DNA from: a virus
Virus record (IMG/VR): IMGVR_UViG_3300047089_000043
Coordinates: 32,290 to 96,289 of that record
DNA length: 64,000 nt
Strand: one strand, 5' to 3'
Shown here: positions 32,084 through 39,764 of the stretch, piece by piece
Position numbering within the stretch: position 1 is the first letter of the stretch
Layout of the letters: each line of letters begins with the position of its first letter
Notes under the pieces: model-generated
The model's input: the letters and a program-made list of their open reading frames with translations, nothing else
Told to the model about the DNA's origin: nothing
The model's database searches: none
Translations under genes and position numbers: made by a program

Positions 32084-32793
32084 ACGACAAAACACTGAGC
32101 AGGTACACGACTATAACCGTGATGCTTGTTGCAGCATTCGCGGCGGTAGTTTCTTATACCCACATCAGGGATCTGGCTATGACCAACGGTTACGACTGGT
32201 TCACTGCGTCGATCTTGCCGCTGTCTGTTGACGGTCTGATCGTGGGCACAAGCTTCATGCTTGTCAGTGCGTCCCGTGCGGTCCTGAGCGCCACCGTAGC
32301 GAGGTTTGGGCTGTGGCTGGGTATCATCGGGACCATCGCCGCCAACGTGGCTTACGGGCTGCCTCACGGCTTCGTAGGCTCAACCGTGTCAGCATGGCCC
32401 GCTGTGGCGTTCATCGTCGCGGTCGAGGCATGGATGCAGCTTAAGAAAAACACTATGAAAACTGTTGCGGTAGCTAGTCCCACACGACGGCGCGTAACTG
32501 TGCCGAAGTCTGAGAAAACCAGTAAAGTTACAAGGGAAACTCAGCGTAGCGGGGCAACTGGCGTCCGTAAGGGCAAGCGCGGAGTAAAGCCAACCGCTCA
32601 GATCATCGGTGAGAACGAGGGTATCCCGGTTTTCGACGGGACTCCGAGCGCTAACCAGGTTGCTACCGCTATACGTTGCGGACACGCCAAGTCGGTACAG
32701 CTACGGCAGATTATGATTGACGATAACGTAGATCTCCATGCTGCTCTTAACATCAGGAATACAAGGAAGGAGAACGCTTATGTCGAAGCGTAA
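32080..32793 (+). CDS. DUF2637-family membrane protein with C-terminal basic/HTH-like domain
   Basis: 237 aa from ATG 32080 (RBS AGAGGTGG). About four transmembrane helices carrying SYTHIRDLAMTNGYDW and SILPLSVDGLIVGTS, the DUF2637 signature found mainly in actinobacterial plasmids and integrative conjugative elements beside FtsK/TraB translocases. Residues about 130-180 are basic and unstructured; the end (PSANQVATAIRCGHAKSVQL) is HTH-like. The FtsK-type gene follows 0.7 kb downstream. Confidence 0.75.
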   Translation: MNDKTLSRYTTITVMLVAAFAAVVSYTHIRDLAMTNGYDWFTASILPLSVDGLIVGTSFMLVSASRAVLSATVARFGLWLGIIGTIAANVAYGLPHGFVGSTVSAWPAVAFIVAVEAWMQLKKNTMKTVAVASPTRRRVTVPKSEKTSKVTRETQRSGATGVRKGKRGVKPTAQIIGENEGIPVFDGTPSANQVATAIRCGHAKSVQLRQIMIDDNVDLHAALNIRNTRKENAYVEA

Positions 32794-33292
32794 CAACGGG
32801 CATTACCGATACACTAACACGGTTAGTTTCTTCGGTGATTCCATTAGGGCGACCGCGCTAGATCTATTTACGCGCATTGCCGCATCACTAGCACCGTTCA
32901 TCATGTGGCCGGTAACGGCAATACTGGGCGTAGCGCTGGCTATCTTCTGGCCTGCTAGCATTTACGTGCTGGCATTCCTTCCCATCGCTGCAATTCTCTT
33001 GTCGGTTCTCGTCTGGGTTGTGCCCCCAAAGGGTTTCAACTCTACGTTTATCCACGGGTCGATTACTATCTGGTTGCTAACAGCGCTGCTGTTTGTTATC
33101 GATCTATCCGGCTGGTCTATGTTCGCTATCTTTATGATGGTTGCGGCGGTGCCTCTTGTGTGCCTTAGCTGGGCGGTACGGATTACCGTCGAGGGCAGGG
33201 AAGGTCAAGGGCTTGAGGATATCTTTCATCAGGCCGGTGTTCCCGGTGCAAGCATGACAATTCACAAGAGCAACGGCGTTAAGAATTCTTAA
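32780..33292 (+). CDS. Four-helix membrane protein, 170 aa
   Basis: ATG at 32780 after AAGGAGAA. Four hydrophobic spans (LAPFIMWPVTAILGVALAIF onward) and a short cytoplasmic tail. Located between DUF2637 and FtsK-like genes, where conjugative elements carry Spd-type spread proteins; homology is not shown. Confidence 0.6.
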   Translation: MSKRNNGHYRYTNTVSFFGDSIRATALDLFTRIAASLAPFIMWPVTAILGVALAIFWPASIYVLAFLPIAAILLSVLVWVVPPKGFNSTFIHGSITIWLLTALLFVIDLSGWSMFAIFMMVAAVPLVCLSWAVRITVEGREGQGLEDIFHQAGVPGASMTIHKSNGVKNS

Positions 33293-33519
33293 TGACCGAG
33301 GAAGACGATTACGCGGAGGAATACTCCGAGTCTGATGGAATGAAATCAGAGTCGGAGAAGATGGCCGGGGGTCATATGCGTGCCGACCATGGTTGTAAAG
33401 ACTATGACGACTATGGCGGTAAGCATCAGGGCGGATCTTCCAGAAGCGAATACAATAAAGGTAACTGGCATCGATGGGACGGATCGGAGGCGAACGCAGA
33501 TGATGAAGACGATTACTAA
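33292..33519 (+). CDS. Small acidic, Gly/Ser/His-rich protein, 75 aa
   Basis: Very acidic, low-complexity (DDYAEEYSESDGMKSESEKM; DDEDDY end), probably disordered. Overlaps the start of the FtsK-like gene by 20 nt. Confidence 0.5.
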   Translation: MTEEDDYAEEYSESDGMKSESEKMAGGHMRADHGCKDYDDYGGKHQGGSSRSEYNKGNWHRWDGSEANADDEDDY

Positions 33520-35032
33520 ATGGCGCAATCGCAAGATAACAACCATTGAGCCGATCGAGGAATACACCGGACCTGTTAAGCGGGTACGAACTGCGCGACA
33601 CGTCCGGGCAACTATCCGGCTTCCCGATGGCACTGCCTATAAGGATTTCGTCGCCGGTACCGTTAAGAGTTCCGTTAAGGATAAGGTAGAAGCTGCGGCC
33701 GGTTGGCCACCTGGTTCAATGGTAGCGTCACCCAACTTTAACGATGCTTCCCTGATTGACGTTGTGCTGGCCGATCCTCGCATTCTGAATAAGCCGGTAA
33801 TGTGGGAAGGGCCGAGCTGGACAGGCGGCGCGTCAATCGCGGATTCAATCTCCATTGGTATGTACCAGGACGGCACCGAATGCGAGGTAGAAGTTCCCGC
33901 CTCGCAGATTCAGATCATGGGTCAGGTTGGTTCTGGTAAGTCTCTTGGCGGTGCGTGGAATGCGCTGGGTGAAATGATCACTAGGCCGGATTGCATTGTC
34001 TGGGCGATCGACATTAAGAAGGGCTTGCAGACATTGGGTCCGCTGGTACCAGGATTGCACCGGGTAGCTACCACGCCTGCGGATGCTATTGACCTGCTGT
34101 GTGATGCGGACAACCTGATTACCCCGCGAACTAACTATCTATCCTCGGAAGGGCTGGGCAAGTGGTTTAAGGGATGCGGTCTGAAATACCTAGTCGTGTG
34201 GATTGAGGAAGCGCCGTATGTTATGGACGCTTTGGGGTCCAAGGGAATCAAGGCATTCTCTGACACGGTAAAGGCCGCAAGGTCAGCAGGTATTACGGTG
34301 GCATGGTCGCTACAGCGTGCGGACTTTACTGAGCTTCCCACAAAGGTAAGGGATCAGGCTACTAAATGGTGCTTTGGCGTACAGGATGCAAGGGCATCTA
34401 AGTTTGGATTGTCAAAGGTTCAGATTGACCGTGGATGCCAGCCTGAAATGTGGGGGCAGCGAATGCCAGGCATGTCTTATATTGATGCGCCTAACATTAC
34501 CGAAGACTACGTAGCCCAGAAGCTTAGGGCTTGGTGGTTTGGCGAGAATGACAAGCTGATTTCCGCGCATGTTAAGAATTACCCCTGGCAGGAAAGGGAG
34601 CAAGACGAGATCATGGTTGAGTACTTCGCGGCTAAGGCTCGCGGAGAGACTAGCTTCTACGATCTTGGAAAGCGCCCGGCTGATAAGGTTACTGCGCCGA
34701 CAACGCCAGTAAGGGAAATCGATACTAATGATGCCGAGCCTGTTGTTTCGAGGCGTAAGGCTAAGGCTACTACGCCAATGAATCAGAAGCAGCGCGGTCT
34801 AATTGGGCGGAAGTTGCTTGACGATTTCATTGAGAAGAAGGCAGGCAATACTATTGTCGCTTCTGATCTTCTGGATATTGTGGAGTCTCTTGGACTTACC
34901 CGGCCGTGGATCTATTTGCAACTTGACGACTATGTGAAACGCGGATTGGTTGTGAAGCACAAGGAAAATAGGTCGGTTACCTGGGAGATTTTGCCCAATT
35001 CGGAATTCGATAAGGACTCGCGAAGCGAGTAA
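33500..35032 (+). CDS. FtsK/SpoIIIE/TraB-like DNA translocase
   Basis: 510 aa from ATG 33500. Walker A GQVGSGKS (about 141-148), Walker B LVVWIEEAP (about 231-238) and downstream TVAWSLQRADFTELPTKVRD (sensor-like segment) define the FtsK-HerA motor. The C-terminal 75 residues look like a winged helix (NTIVASDLLDIVESLGLTRP), as in FtsK-gamma and Streptomyces TraB. No membrane helices in this protein; the two preceding membrane proteins may anchor it. Such single-motor proteins move dsDNA between mycelial compartments in Streptomyces conjugation. Confidence 0.85.
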   Translation: MMKTITKWRNRKITTIEPIEEYTGPVKRVRTARHVRATIRLPDGTAYKDFVAGTVKSSVKDKVEAAAGWPPGSMVASPNFNDASLIDVVLADPRILNKPVMWEGPSWTGGASIADSISIGMYQDGTECEVEVPASQIQIMGQVGSGKSLGGAWNALGEMITRPDCIVWAIDIKKGLQTLGPLVPGLHRVATTPADAIDLLCDADNLITPRTNYLSSEGLGKWFKGCGLKYLVVWIEEAPYVMDALGSKGIKAFSDTVKAARSAGITVAWSLQRADFTELPTKVRDQATKWCFGVQDARASKFGLSKVQIDRGCQPEMWGQRMPGMSYIDAPNITEDYVAQKLRAWWFGENDKLISAHVKNYPWQEREQDEIMVEYFAAKARGETSFYDLGKRPADKVTAPTTPVREIDTNDAEPVVSRRKAKATTPMNQKQRGLIGRKLLDDFIEKKAGNTIVASDLLDIVESLGLTRPWIYLQLDDYVKRGLVVKHKENRSVTWEILPNSEFDKDSRSE

Positions 35033-35171
35033 AATTCGATAACGCAGAGTAATTACACAATTATTATTCGCGCCACTCGAACAATCGCACGAATCATTGC
35101 GCGCTCGCGCTAATCTGTGAAACATTCTGCCGCCAGAATAGTTTGCAAATTAGTGCGGGCGCGTTTTTGCG

Positions 35172-35187
35172 TGCGTCAGTTGACGCA
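35172..35187 (+). promoter_or_regulatory. Inverted repeat TGCGTCA-GT-TGACGCA
   Basis: Perfect 7-bp palindrome in the spacer after the FtsK-like gene, extended by TTTT on the left and AAAA on the right. It could be a bidirectional terminator-like hairpin or an operator controlling the next three small genes. Confidence 0.5.
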
Positions 35188-35242
35188 AAAGAAATCGCGG
35201 GAATCTCTAGGAATTTCTGCGCTCGCCTGATAGACTGATGTC

Positions 35243-35273
35243 ATAAGCAAAAACGGGAAGGGCAAGGAAAATG
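35243..35273 (+). repeat. Leader repeat, copy 1
   Basis: ATAAGCAAA...GGGAAGGGC.AAG.AAAATGA, ending in the start codon at 35271. The same leader precedes the gene at 35769 (35742-35772). It contains the GGGAAGGGCAAGG ribosome-binding region. Confidence 0.65.
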
Positions 35274-35495
35274 AAGCTCACGAAGTCGGGCCGCAAGAAC
35301 ATATCGCTCCTACTCTGGATCGCCGTCGCTGTCCTGGTTCTAGCCCACGTCTCAATCGTGCTAGACTTCGTGGTCCTGCTCATCGTGGTCATTCACTTCT
35401 CATTCAAGGCCGGTCGCGCTTACCAGAAGTTCACCGTTGCTTACCGCGCCGCACAAAAGAAGTCAACCGCTACTCGCCGCACCACTAAGGCATAA
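35271..35495 (+). CDS. Small membrane protein, 74 aa
   Basis: Basic N-terminus, one long hydrophobic region (ISLLLWIAVAVLVLAHVSIV LDFVVLLIVVIHF), basic C-terminus. Higher G+C and different codon use from genes to the left, as for the next two genes. Has the repeated leader described for 35243-35273. Confidence 0.65.
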   Translation: MKLTKSGRKNISLLLWIAVAVLVLAHVSIVLDFVVLLIVVIHFSFKAGRAYQKFTVAYRAAQKKSTATRRTTKA

Positions 35496-35499
35496 GGAA

Positions 35500-35682
35500 A
35501 TGAACGACACCGAAACACTCGACGCTATTCGACACATCGTCAATGTCCAAGTCGCCAACAACGAATCGGACGAAGGTGACAAATACCTTTCGCAATCCGG
35601 CTACGCAATGGAGGCAATTGACGCCATCCTCAACGGCGTTACCACGGGAATAACACGACAGTTCGCGGAGGCTGAAATCTAA
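35500..35682 (+). CDS. Hypothetical acidic helical protein, 60 aa
   Basis: ATG at 35500 after AAGGAA, 4 nt after the previous stop. Helical, acidic. Unknown. Confidence 0.6.
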   Translation: MNDTETLDAIRHIVNVQVANNESDEGDKYLSQSGYAMEAIDAILNGVTTGITRQFAEAEI

Positions 35683-35705
35683 TCTAGGAAAACCTGACTT
35701 AAGGC

Positions 35706-35734
35706 TTGCGCATAGGACCCGTGTCGGGTAAGAT
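35706..35734 (+). promoter_or_regulatory. Sigma-70-type promoter
   Basis: -35 TTGCGC (35706-35711), 17-nt spacer, -10 TAAGAT (35729-35734), 34 nt before the ATG of the 41-aa gene. Confidence 0.6.
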
Positions 35735-35741
35735 AAAGATA

Positions 35742-35772
35742 TAAGCAAACGAGGGAAGGGCCAAGAAAATGA
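35742..35772 (+). repeat. Leader repeat, copy 2
   Basis: Near-identical to 35243-35273 (ATAAGCAAACGAGGGAAGGG then CCAAGAAAATGA). Conserved leader plus RBS may set common translational control. Confidence 0.65.
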
Positions 35773-35894
35773 CCGACACGAACGCACCGGCCACCACCAC
35801 CGAAATCCATGAGTGCCCCGAAGGAACATGGTACCTCTCAGAGCATGGCGACATCTGGGCCGTTCACCCAGACCAGACCACGCACATCGTTTAA
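35769..35894 (+). CDS. Small protein, 41 aa
   Basis: Product starts MTDTNAPATTTEIHECPEGT and contains WYLSEHGDIWAVHPD. It has its own promoter, leader and terminator, so it is probably strongly expressed early. Function unknown. Confidence 0.6.
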   Translation: MTDTNAPATTTEIHECPEGTWYLSEHGDIWAVHPDQTTHIV

Positions 35895-35912
35895 TCAGAT
35901 CTCACGGGCCAG

Positions 35913-35949
35913 GCCCGATTCGCCACTGCGGGGCGGGTCGGGTCTTTTT
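35913..35949 (+). terminator. Rho-independent terminator ending the rightward operon
   Basis: GCCCGATTCGCC and GGGCGGGTCGGG pair through Watson-Crick and G-T pairs, followed by TCTTTTTC (35942-35950). Confidence 0.8.
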
Positions 35950-35973
35950 CTATGCCCAGATGCCTCACAGCTC

Positions 35974-36003
35974 TTGACACATGCCGCGCCTACCTGGTAT
36001 CGT
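35974..36003 (+). promoter_or_regulatory. Orphan sigma-70-type promoter
   Basis: Perfect -35 TTGACA (35974-35979), 18-nt spacer, -10 TATCGT (35998-36003). No coding gene follows on this strand before the convergent operon, so it may make a non-coding RNA from the 36.0-36.45 kb stretch, which holds hairpins such as CGAGGG..CCCTCG. Confidence 0.5.
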
Positions 36004-36055
36004 GGATCTTGAGACACCGGCCGAGGGACCGGGGGGGCCGAGACAACCCCTCGTT

Positions 36056-36071
36056 GTCAACGCAGGTTGAC
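36056..36071 (+). promoter_or_regulatory. Palindrome GTCAAC-N4-GTTGAC, copy 1
   Basis: Perfect 6-bp arms with spacer GCAG. Same motif at 36430, 60310 and 60326. Operator-like; each arm contains a TTGAC half of a -35 box. Confidence 0.65.
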
Positions 36072-36204
36072 GCCCGGCAGGTCCCGCTGATGGCGCTGGC
36101 GGCAAGCTCGTAACGGCATAGCCTGCGCAGCTCTCACAGCGTCGCTCACAGGCTCCGAGCCCCTAGTTGGGGTGGTACCACTAGACCCCCTATGTAGACC
36201 TGGC

Positions 36205-36338
36205 AGCGTCGCTCTCAGAGCCGTACAGGGCCATGTCCGATTTGTCATAGTTCTGGTAACTCGCATCCTCCGCTGTCAACGGAACCGCTAGGTACGCGGA
36301 ACACGCAGCACCGTCTAGAACGCGCTGAGAGCGACGCT
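36205..36338. repeat. Dispersed intergenic repeats (AGCGTCGCTCTCAG and its complement)
   Basis: The stretch 35950-36456 has no protein gene. It holds one copy of AGCGTCGCTCTCAG (36205-36218) and its inverse CTGAGAGCGACGCT (36325-36338), members of a family found in at least seven places in the window, plus a GGTATGGTTGGGTGGGT element (36361-36378). Confidence 0.6.
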
Positions 36339-36428
36339 AACGGCCTCGCCGTACCTGCCCGGTATGGTTGGGTGGGTACGCTTTCTAGGATGGCTCAGCG
36401 GGCCGCTCAGACGTGCCCCGAGGCTAGG

Positions 36429-36446
36429 TGTCAACGTAGGTTGACA
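36429..36446 (+). promoter_or_regulatory. Palindrome TGTCAAC-N4-GTTGACA, copy 2
   Basis: Perfect 7-bp arms, spacer GTAG, directly next to the terminator of the leftward operon. Confidence 0.65.
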
Positions 36447-36456
36447 AGCAAGACAA

Positions 36457-36499
36457 ACAAAAAAGCCCCGGTCGCTGGGAATGATCCCAACGCCGGGGC
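36457..36499 (-). terminator. Rho-independent terminator ending the leftward operon
   Basis: On the minus strand GCCCCGGCGTTGGGA pairs with TCCCAGCGACCGGGGC across a 4-nt loop, followed by TTTTTTGTTTG. Strong G+C stem; ends the 36.5-51.4 kb leftward transcription. Confidence 0.85.
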
Positions 36500-36509
36500 G
36501 TCTCTGCTT

Positions 36510-36659
36510 TTAGTTGTCGGTCCGATTCTCTCGCAGGAATTCAGCGCCAAAAGGCGCGGGTGCGGCTACGCCGCTCGCGAGTCGCGGCTTAGCGATGAAT
36601 GCGTTGAATTCGGCAGGCGTCATAAGGAACAACGTCCGCTCTGCTTCGGTGACTTTCAT
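36510..36659 (-). CDS. Hypothetical protein, 49 aa
   Basis: Last gene of the leftward operon. MKVTEAERTLFLMTPAEFNA; RBS AAAGGGAGTAAGG. Pro/Ala-rich C-terminus. Unknown. Confidence 0.6.
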   Translation of the reverse strand: MKVTEAERTLFLMTPAEFNAFIAKPRLASGVAAPAPFGAEFLRENRTDN

Positions 36660-36821
36660 TTACCTTACTCCCTTTCGTGCGTAGTCCTGATAAGAACGGT
36701 ACCCGTCATTGAATCCGGTTAGCTGGTATGAGTTATAGCCTAGCATATCCAGAGTTGGCCATGGCCAATTCCCCTTAGCTACTCGCCAGCCTAGATCATA
36801 AGCGTTGTCGTAGTCTTCCAT
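36660..36821 (-). CDS. Hypothetical protein, 53 aa
   Basis: MEDYDNAYDLGWRVAKGNWP; Gly/Tyr/Asn-rich. RBS GAGGGG. TAATG coupling to its neighbour. Unknown. Confidence 0.6.
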   Translation of the reverse strand: MEDYDNAYDLGWRVAKGNWPWPTLDMLGYNSYQLTGFNDGYRSYQDYARKGVR

Positions 36822-36997
36822 TAGGCACCCCTCTGATACATCCTGCGAAGGAAATCTTTAGCGGCATCCTCCGCGCTATCGCCCACGCCTACGGCAGAAG
36901 ACCCGCTAGCCATAGCGGTATAGTAGTCGCGAGCTATGCGAGTGCCGTTGGATTCGTTGATTAGTATCGCGGTGAATTGGCGGTAAGTGATCTCCAT
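36821..36997 (-). CDS. Hypothetical protein, 58 aa
   Basis: MEITYRQFTAILINESNGTR...; helical C-terminus with basic residues. Coupled by TAATG to the next gene. Unknown. Confidence 0.6.
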   Translation of the reverse strand: MEITYRQFTAILINESNGTRIARDYYTAMASGSSAVGVGDSAEDAAKDFLRRMYQRGA

Positions 36998-37155
36998 TAC
37001 TTAACCTCGATCCCCTCGAATAGCACCGCAGCGGATGCCGGTAGCTTAACCTCCGGGCTAACCGTCCAATGGGTAGAGAGGCAATGGCGGGGCACAAGTA
37101 CGACCTTACCGTTACGGACGATTCCGTGTAGGTCGTCTCCTATTTGCAGGTGCAT
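36997..37155 (-). CDS. Hypothetical beta-rich protein, 52 aa
   Basis: The ATG at 37155 is chosen over an upstream in-frame start inside the preceding gene. MHLQIGDDLHGIVRNGKVVL suggests a small barrel. Unknown. Confidence 0.55.
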   Translation of the reverse strand: MHLQIGDDLHGIVRNGKVVLVPRHCLSTHWTVSPEVKLPASAAVLFEGIEVK

Positions 37156-37352
37156 TAATCCATCACCTGATAAGCAGCCGCGATTTCTGCCACGTCCACG
37201 AACGCGATACAAATAGGGGCATCGTCAGGATGTTTCCAGTCCATACCCGTTACGTGACCGTTCAAGATATGAACTTTGAAATCCGTAACACGCAGAGTCA
37301 GGCTCTCACCCGACTTGAATAGGACCACGACAGTCTTGGACTCATTCATCAC
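37155..37352 (-). CDS. Hypothetical beta-rich protein, 65 aa
   Basis: ATGATG start; VVVLFKSGESLTLRVTDFKV suggests small barrel similar in kind to its neighbour. RBS AGGGAGA. Unknown. Confidence 0.6.
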   Translation of the reverse strand: MMNESKTVVVLFKSGESLTLRVTDFKVHILNGHVTGMDWKHPDDAPICIAFVDVAEIAAAYQVMD

Positions 37353-37705
37353 GTATTCTCCCTTACAACCTGATCGTAAGCACGCTGATAAATCTCAGCC
37401 TGCCCGCGTCGTTTGCATTCGTAGTAACAAGCATCGACCATCCAATGATAATCGCTGTTACCGTTGTTAGCCGCGAATGCAGACAGCCAGATATACTCCC
37501 CGCACATCTTGGCTAGTTCATCATCGCTAGCGCGTGAAAGCTTATCGGCAAAGTCCTGTCGCGGCGCGTAGTTTCCCTTGCCGGAAAGCGTTAGCCTGTC
37601 CGCACCTTCCGCGACCGTATTCCCGCCGTCAGCCTTTACCAGTTGCCCCGACTCGAATAGATCACTGATTAGGCTGTAGCTTACGTTCACTCCGCGATTA
37701 GGCAC
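37349..37705 (-). CDS. Hypothetical protein, 118 aa
   Basis: Ends in a helical segment (DYHWMVDACYYECKRRGQAE). No recognised family. A short stretch at its 5' side (TTCGGTTGCTGTCCGCTTA) recurs near 44.75 kb. Confidence 0.6.
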   Translation of the reverse strand: MPNRGVNVSYSLISDLFESGQLVKADGGNTVAEGADRLTLSGKGNYAPRQDFADKLSRASDDELAKMCGEYIWLSAFAANNGNSDYHWMVDACYYECKRRGQAEIYQRAYDQVVRENT

Positions 37706-37734
37706 GGCAAACAGTCCCTTCGGTTGCTGTCCGC

Positions 37735-37971
37735 TTAGGCAATGTAATGCACCTCCGGTAGGTTGCGCCAGTAGTCCCTGTCAAGATTGCATTGTTCAAG
37801 AATCGATGCAGGAACACACCAGCAATCGTTATGGCCAGTGTGCGGCCGGTACTGTGTGCCTAGCGTATTACCCGCTTCGTTCTTTCGGCAAGACCAGCAA
37901 GCCGCTAGGTGGAGATTGTATTCGGGCGTACCCCTTCTAAGGATACCGTCATTAGGCTCAGCCGTAGCCAT
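37735..37971 (-). CDS. Small Cys-containing protein, 78 aa
   Basis: CWSCRKNEAG...HTGHNDCWC: Cys/His set compatible with one zinc ion. Unknown. Confidence 0.6.
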   Translation of the reverse strand: MATAEPNDGILRRGTPEYNLHLAACWSCRKNEAGNTLGTQYRPHTGHNDCWCVPASILEQCNLDRDYWRNLPEVHYIA

Positions 37972-38110
37972 CGTAATACCCGCGAATGTAATCCCGGTTG
38001 TAAAGGATCGCTAGACCTGCCATTGTCTTTCGCGGCAGTCCACGCTTACGGTCGGCGGTACCATCTTCTATGCCTAGACCGTAAGCGATAGCGTCTGTTA
38101 GTACGCTCAC
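37958..38110 (-). CDS. Hypothetical protein, 50 aa
   Basis: GTG at 38110 overlaps the previous stop (GTGA); upstream in-frame codons lie in the neighbour. MSVLTDAIAYGLGIEDGTAD..., YNRDYIRGYYDGYG end. Unknown. Confidence 0.55.
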   Translation of the reverse strand: MSVLTDAIAYGLGIEDGTADRKRGLPRKTMAGLAILYNRDYIRGYYDGYG

Positions 38111-38310
38111 AGGTAACCACGATCCACAGTAACGGTATGCGCAGATTCCTCTGTTGCGGGGGCATTCCACTTGAGAACTACCGAGCGCTGATTGCGCCAC
38201 AGGTAAAGCTTGTGGAGGCAATGCCCATCCGCATTGCGGTTACAGGCAGGATTGCAATGGTGTGCTCTGGTTAGTTCAATGGCTTCCCTCGCGAGATCGA
38301 AACTATTCAT
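38107..38310 (-). CDS. Hypothetical Cys/His-rich protein, 67 aa
   Basis: ATG 38310 after AAAAGGGAGAA. HHCNPACNRNADGHCLHK is a compact zinc-like cluster. Unknown. Confidence 0.6.
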   Translation of the reverse strand: MNSFDLAREAIELTRAHHCNPACNRNADGHCLHKLYLWRNQRSVVLKWNAPATEESAHTVTVDRGYL

Positions 38311-38435
38311 GCGTTCTCCCTTTTGGCGAGAACCATGTAAAGGTTCCAAAGGCGTAGCCTAGTCTCGCAAGACTTGCCGAAGCAATTGTGAACCCTCACA
38401 TGGATCTCGTATTTATTGAGCGTCGTTTTAGTCAA
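38307..38435 (-). CDS. Hypothetical basic protein, 42 aa
   Basis: TTG start at 38435; ends ATGA-coupled to the next gene. MTKTTLNKYEIHVRVHNCFG, then SCETRLRLWNLYMV. Shares a VHN and W.L/V pattern with the upstream 42-aa protein. Tentative. Confidence 0.45.
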   Translation of the reverse strand: MTKTTLNKYEIHVRVHNCFGKSCETRLRLWNLYMVLAKRENA

Positions 38436-38442
38436 TAGCTTG

Positions 38443-38571
38443 TTAGCGTGCGTTGTGAACATTCCAGCGTCTCACTTTCCAGCGTTCATCATCAGCGACG
38501 TTGAAAAGGAAACACGAGAAGGTGTGAATATGCTCCCAGCCTCGCAGCCGGGGGCATATGCACGTGCTCAC
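38443..38571 (-). CDS. Hypothetical protein, 42 aa
   Basis: GTG start overlapping the previous stop (GTGA). MSTCICPRLRGWEHIHTFSC and a basic end. Tentative small gene. Confidence 0.45.
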   Translation of the reverse strand: MSTCICPRLRGWEHIHTFSCFLFNVADDERWKVRRWNVHNAR

Positions 38572-38705
38572 TTTCGCCTAATTCCAAGGTCGGTGGAATT
38601 GTGCCGCGCTGCCGCGCCTGCATTCCAGTCATCATTACATACCTCGCAGTATGCGCCGATTAGTATCAGGTATTTCCCGCAAGTGAAACAATAGTTCTCG
38701 TTCAC
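38568..38705 (-). CDS. Small zinc-ribbon-like protein, 45 aa
   Basis: GTG at 38705 overlapping the upstream stop. CFTCG...CEVCN gives two CxxC pairs 12 residues apart. Unknown. Confidence 0.6.
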   Translation of the reverse strand: MNENYCFTCGKYLILIGAYCEVCNDDWNAGAAARHNSTDLGIRRK

Positions 38706-39076
38706 CGCACTCCTACCTTTCGGTCTTGCGGCTTTGCCGCTGCCTTTCGATTCTTGCGCCGGGCACTACTATTGGCGCGCTGCTGCTTAGCGACTGCCGT
38801 CGCACGTGTGCCTTTGGCACTACCGATTACCTTGGATGCCTCATCGGTATTCTCGACCTTGCGGCCCGTGCCAATTACGACATCGGCGCAGTGCGCGAAT
38901 ACCTTAATGCCGTTGGTCGTGTTCCATGCTTCCGGCTGTAGCCTATCCGGCCCTGATGTGGTGAATGGTTCGCCAATCTGGAAATCGATCTTCCACTGCC
39001 CGCCGCGAGCTTGCCGGTAAACGACCATGCCCCTACGTAGGTCGATGGCCTTGATAGTGATAGTGTCTGCACTCAT
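38702..39076 (-). CDS. Hypothetical protein with basic Lys/Arg/Ala tail, 124 aa
   Basis: N-terminal beta domain (ITIKAIDLRRGMVVYRQARG), then a disordered basic tail rich in K, R and A. The tail suggests nucleic-acid binding. Confidence 0.6.
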   Translation of the reverse strand: MSADTITIKAIDLRRGMVVYRQARGGQWKIDFQIGEPFTTSGPDRLQPEAWNTTNGIKVFAHCADVVIGTGRKVENTDEASKVIGSAKGTRATAVAKQQRANSSARRKNRKAAAKPQDRKVGVR

Positions 39077-39390
39077 GGACGATTTACCTTCTTCATATTG
39101 AGAGCTTGTATTTCAGGATCGGACGCTTGAAATCCCGCCAGGAATAGCAGCCGGATTAGTGGTGCCTCATCGACCGTGACCCGAGGAACGTGAATCGTCT
39201 TCTGCTTATCCCTTCCGCATTCCAGGCAAGCGAAGACTTCCATGTCTACGAATGCGCCGAATGCGCCACTGTGCCGCGTGTCGATTCCCAGCGATGCCCA
39301 TGTGTGGCCGCGCTCATTCTTGGGCAGCTCGAAACGCAGACCGCAAACTACACGATCACCGGGCACCGGGAGTATGTCATTCACTTTCAT
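39073..39390 (-). CDS. Hypothetical protein with CxxC, 105 aa
   Basis: FACLECGRDKQKTIHVPRV contains one CxxC; the start MKVNDILPVPGDRVVCGLRF looks beta-rich. Unknown. Confidence 0.6.
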   Translation of the reverse strand: MKVNDILPVPGDRVVCGLRFELPKNERGHTWASLGIDTRHSGAFGAFVDMEVFACLECGRDKQKTIHVPRVTVDEAPLIRLLFLAGFQASDPEIQALNMKKVNRP

Positions 39391-39739
39391 ATGTTCCCTC
39401 TATCAGGTCTTGCGCAATTTCCAGCGCTCGACTATAGCAGTCGGTGGAGTCGAATGGGTTATGCCATTCAGTCAGCAGCTCGTTAAGATCAGCGGGAATG
39501 ATATTGACATTCCGTCCCCACGTTTCCCTTACCTGTTCCTCTGTCTGCCAGCCACGGATATCAAGATACATTCCATCGTCACGCTTAACCATGATGTGAC
39601 AATCGATATCGTGACGGCGGCAAACCTCGACAAGCTCATAGCCGGATAGGCCGTGAAGAACAACGCCAAGAATGAAACACGCACCGCGTGTAAAGAGCTG
39701 TTCGTCGTTATCGGCGGTTGTGCAGATTACGCTGGCCAT
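39377..39739 (-). CDS. Hypothetical protein, 120 aa
   Basis: RBS AGAAAGGAAAAC before ATG. Acidic, three Cys. Last coding gene before the tRNA/tmRNA block. Unknown. Confidence 0.6.
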   Translation of the reverse strand: MASVICTTADNDEQLFTRGACFILGVVLHGLSGYELVEVCRRHDIDCHIMVKRDDGMYLDIRGWQTEEQVRETWGRNVNIIPADLNELLTEWHNPFDSTDCYSRALEIAQDLIEGTYESE

Positions 39740-39764
39740 GTTTTCCTTTCTGCTAATTCATAGT

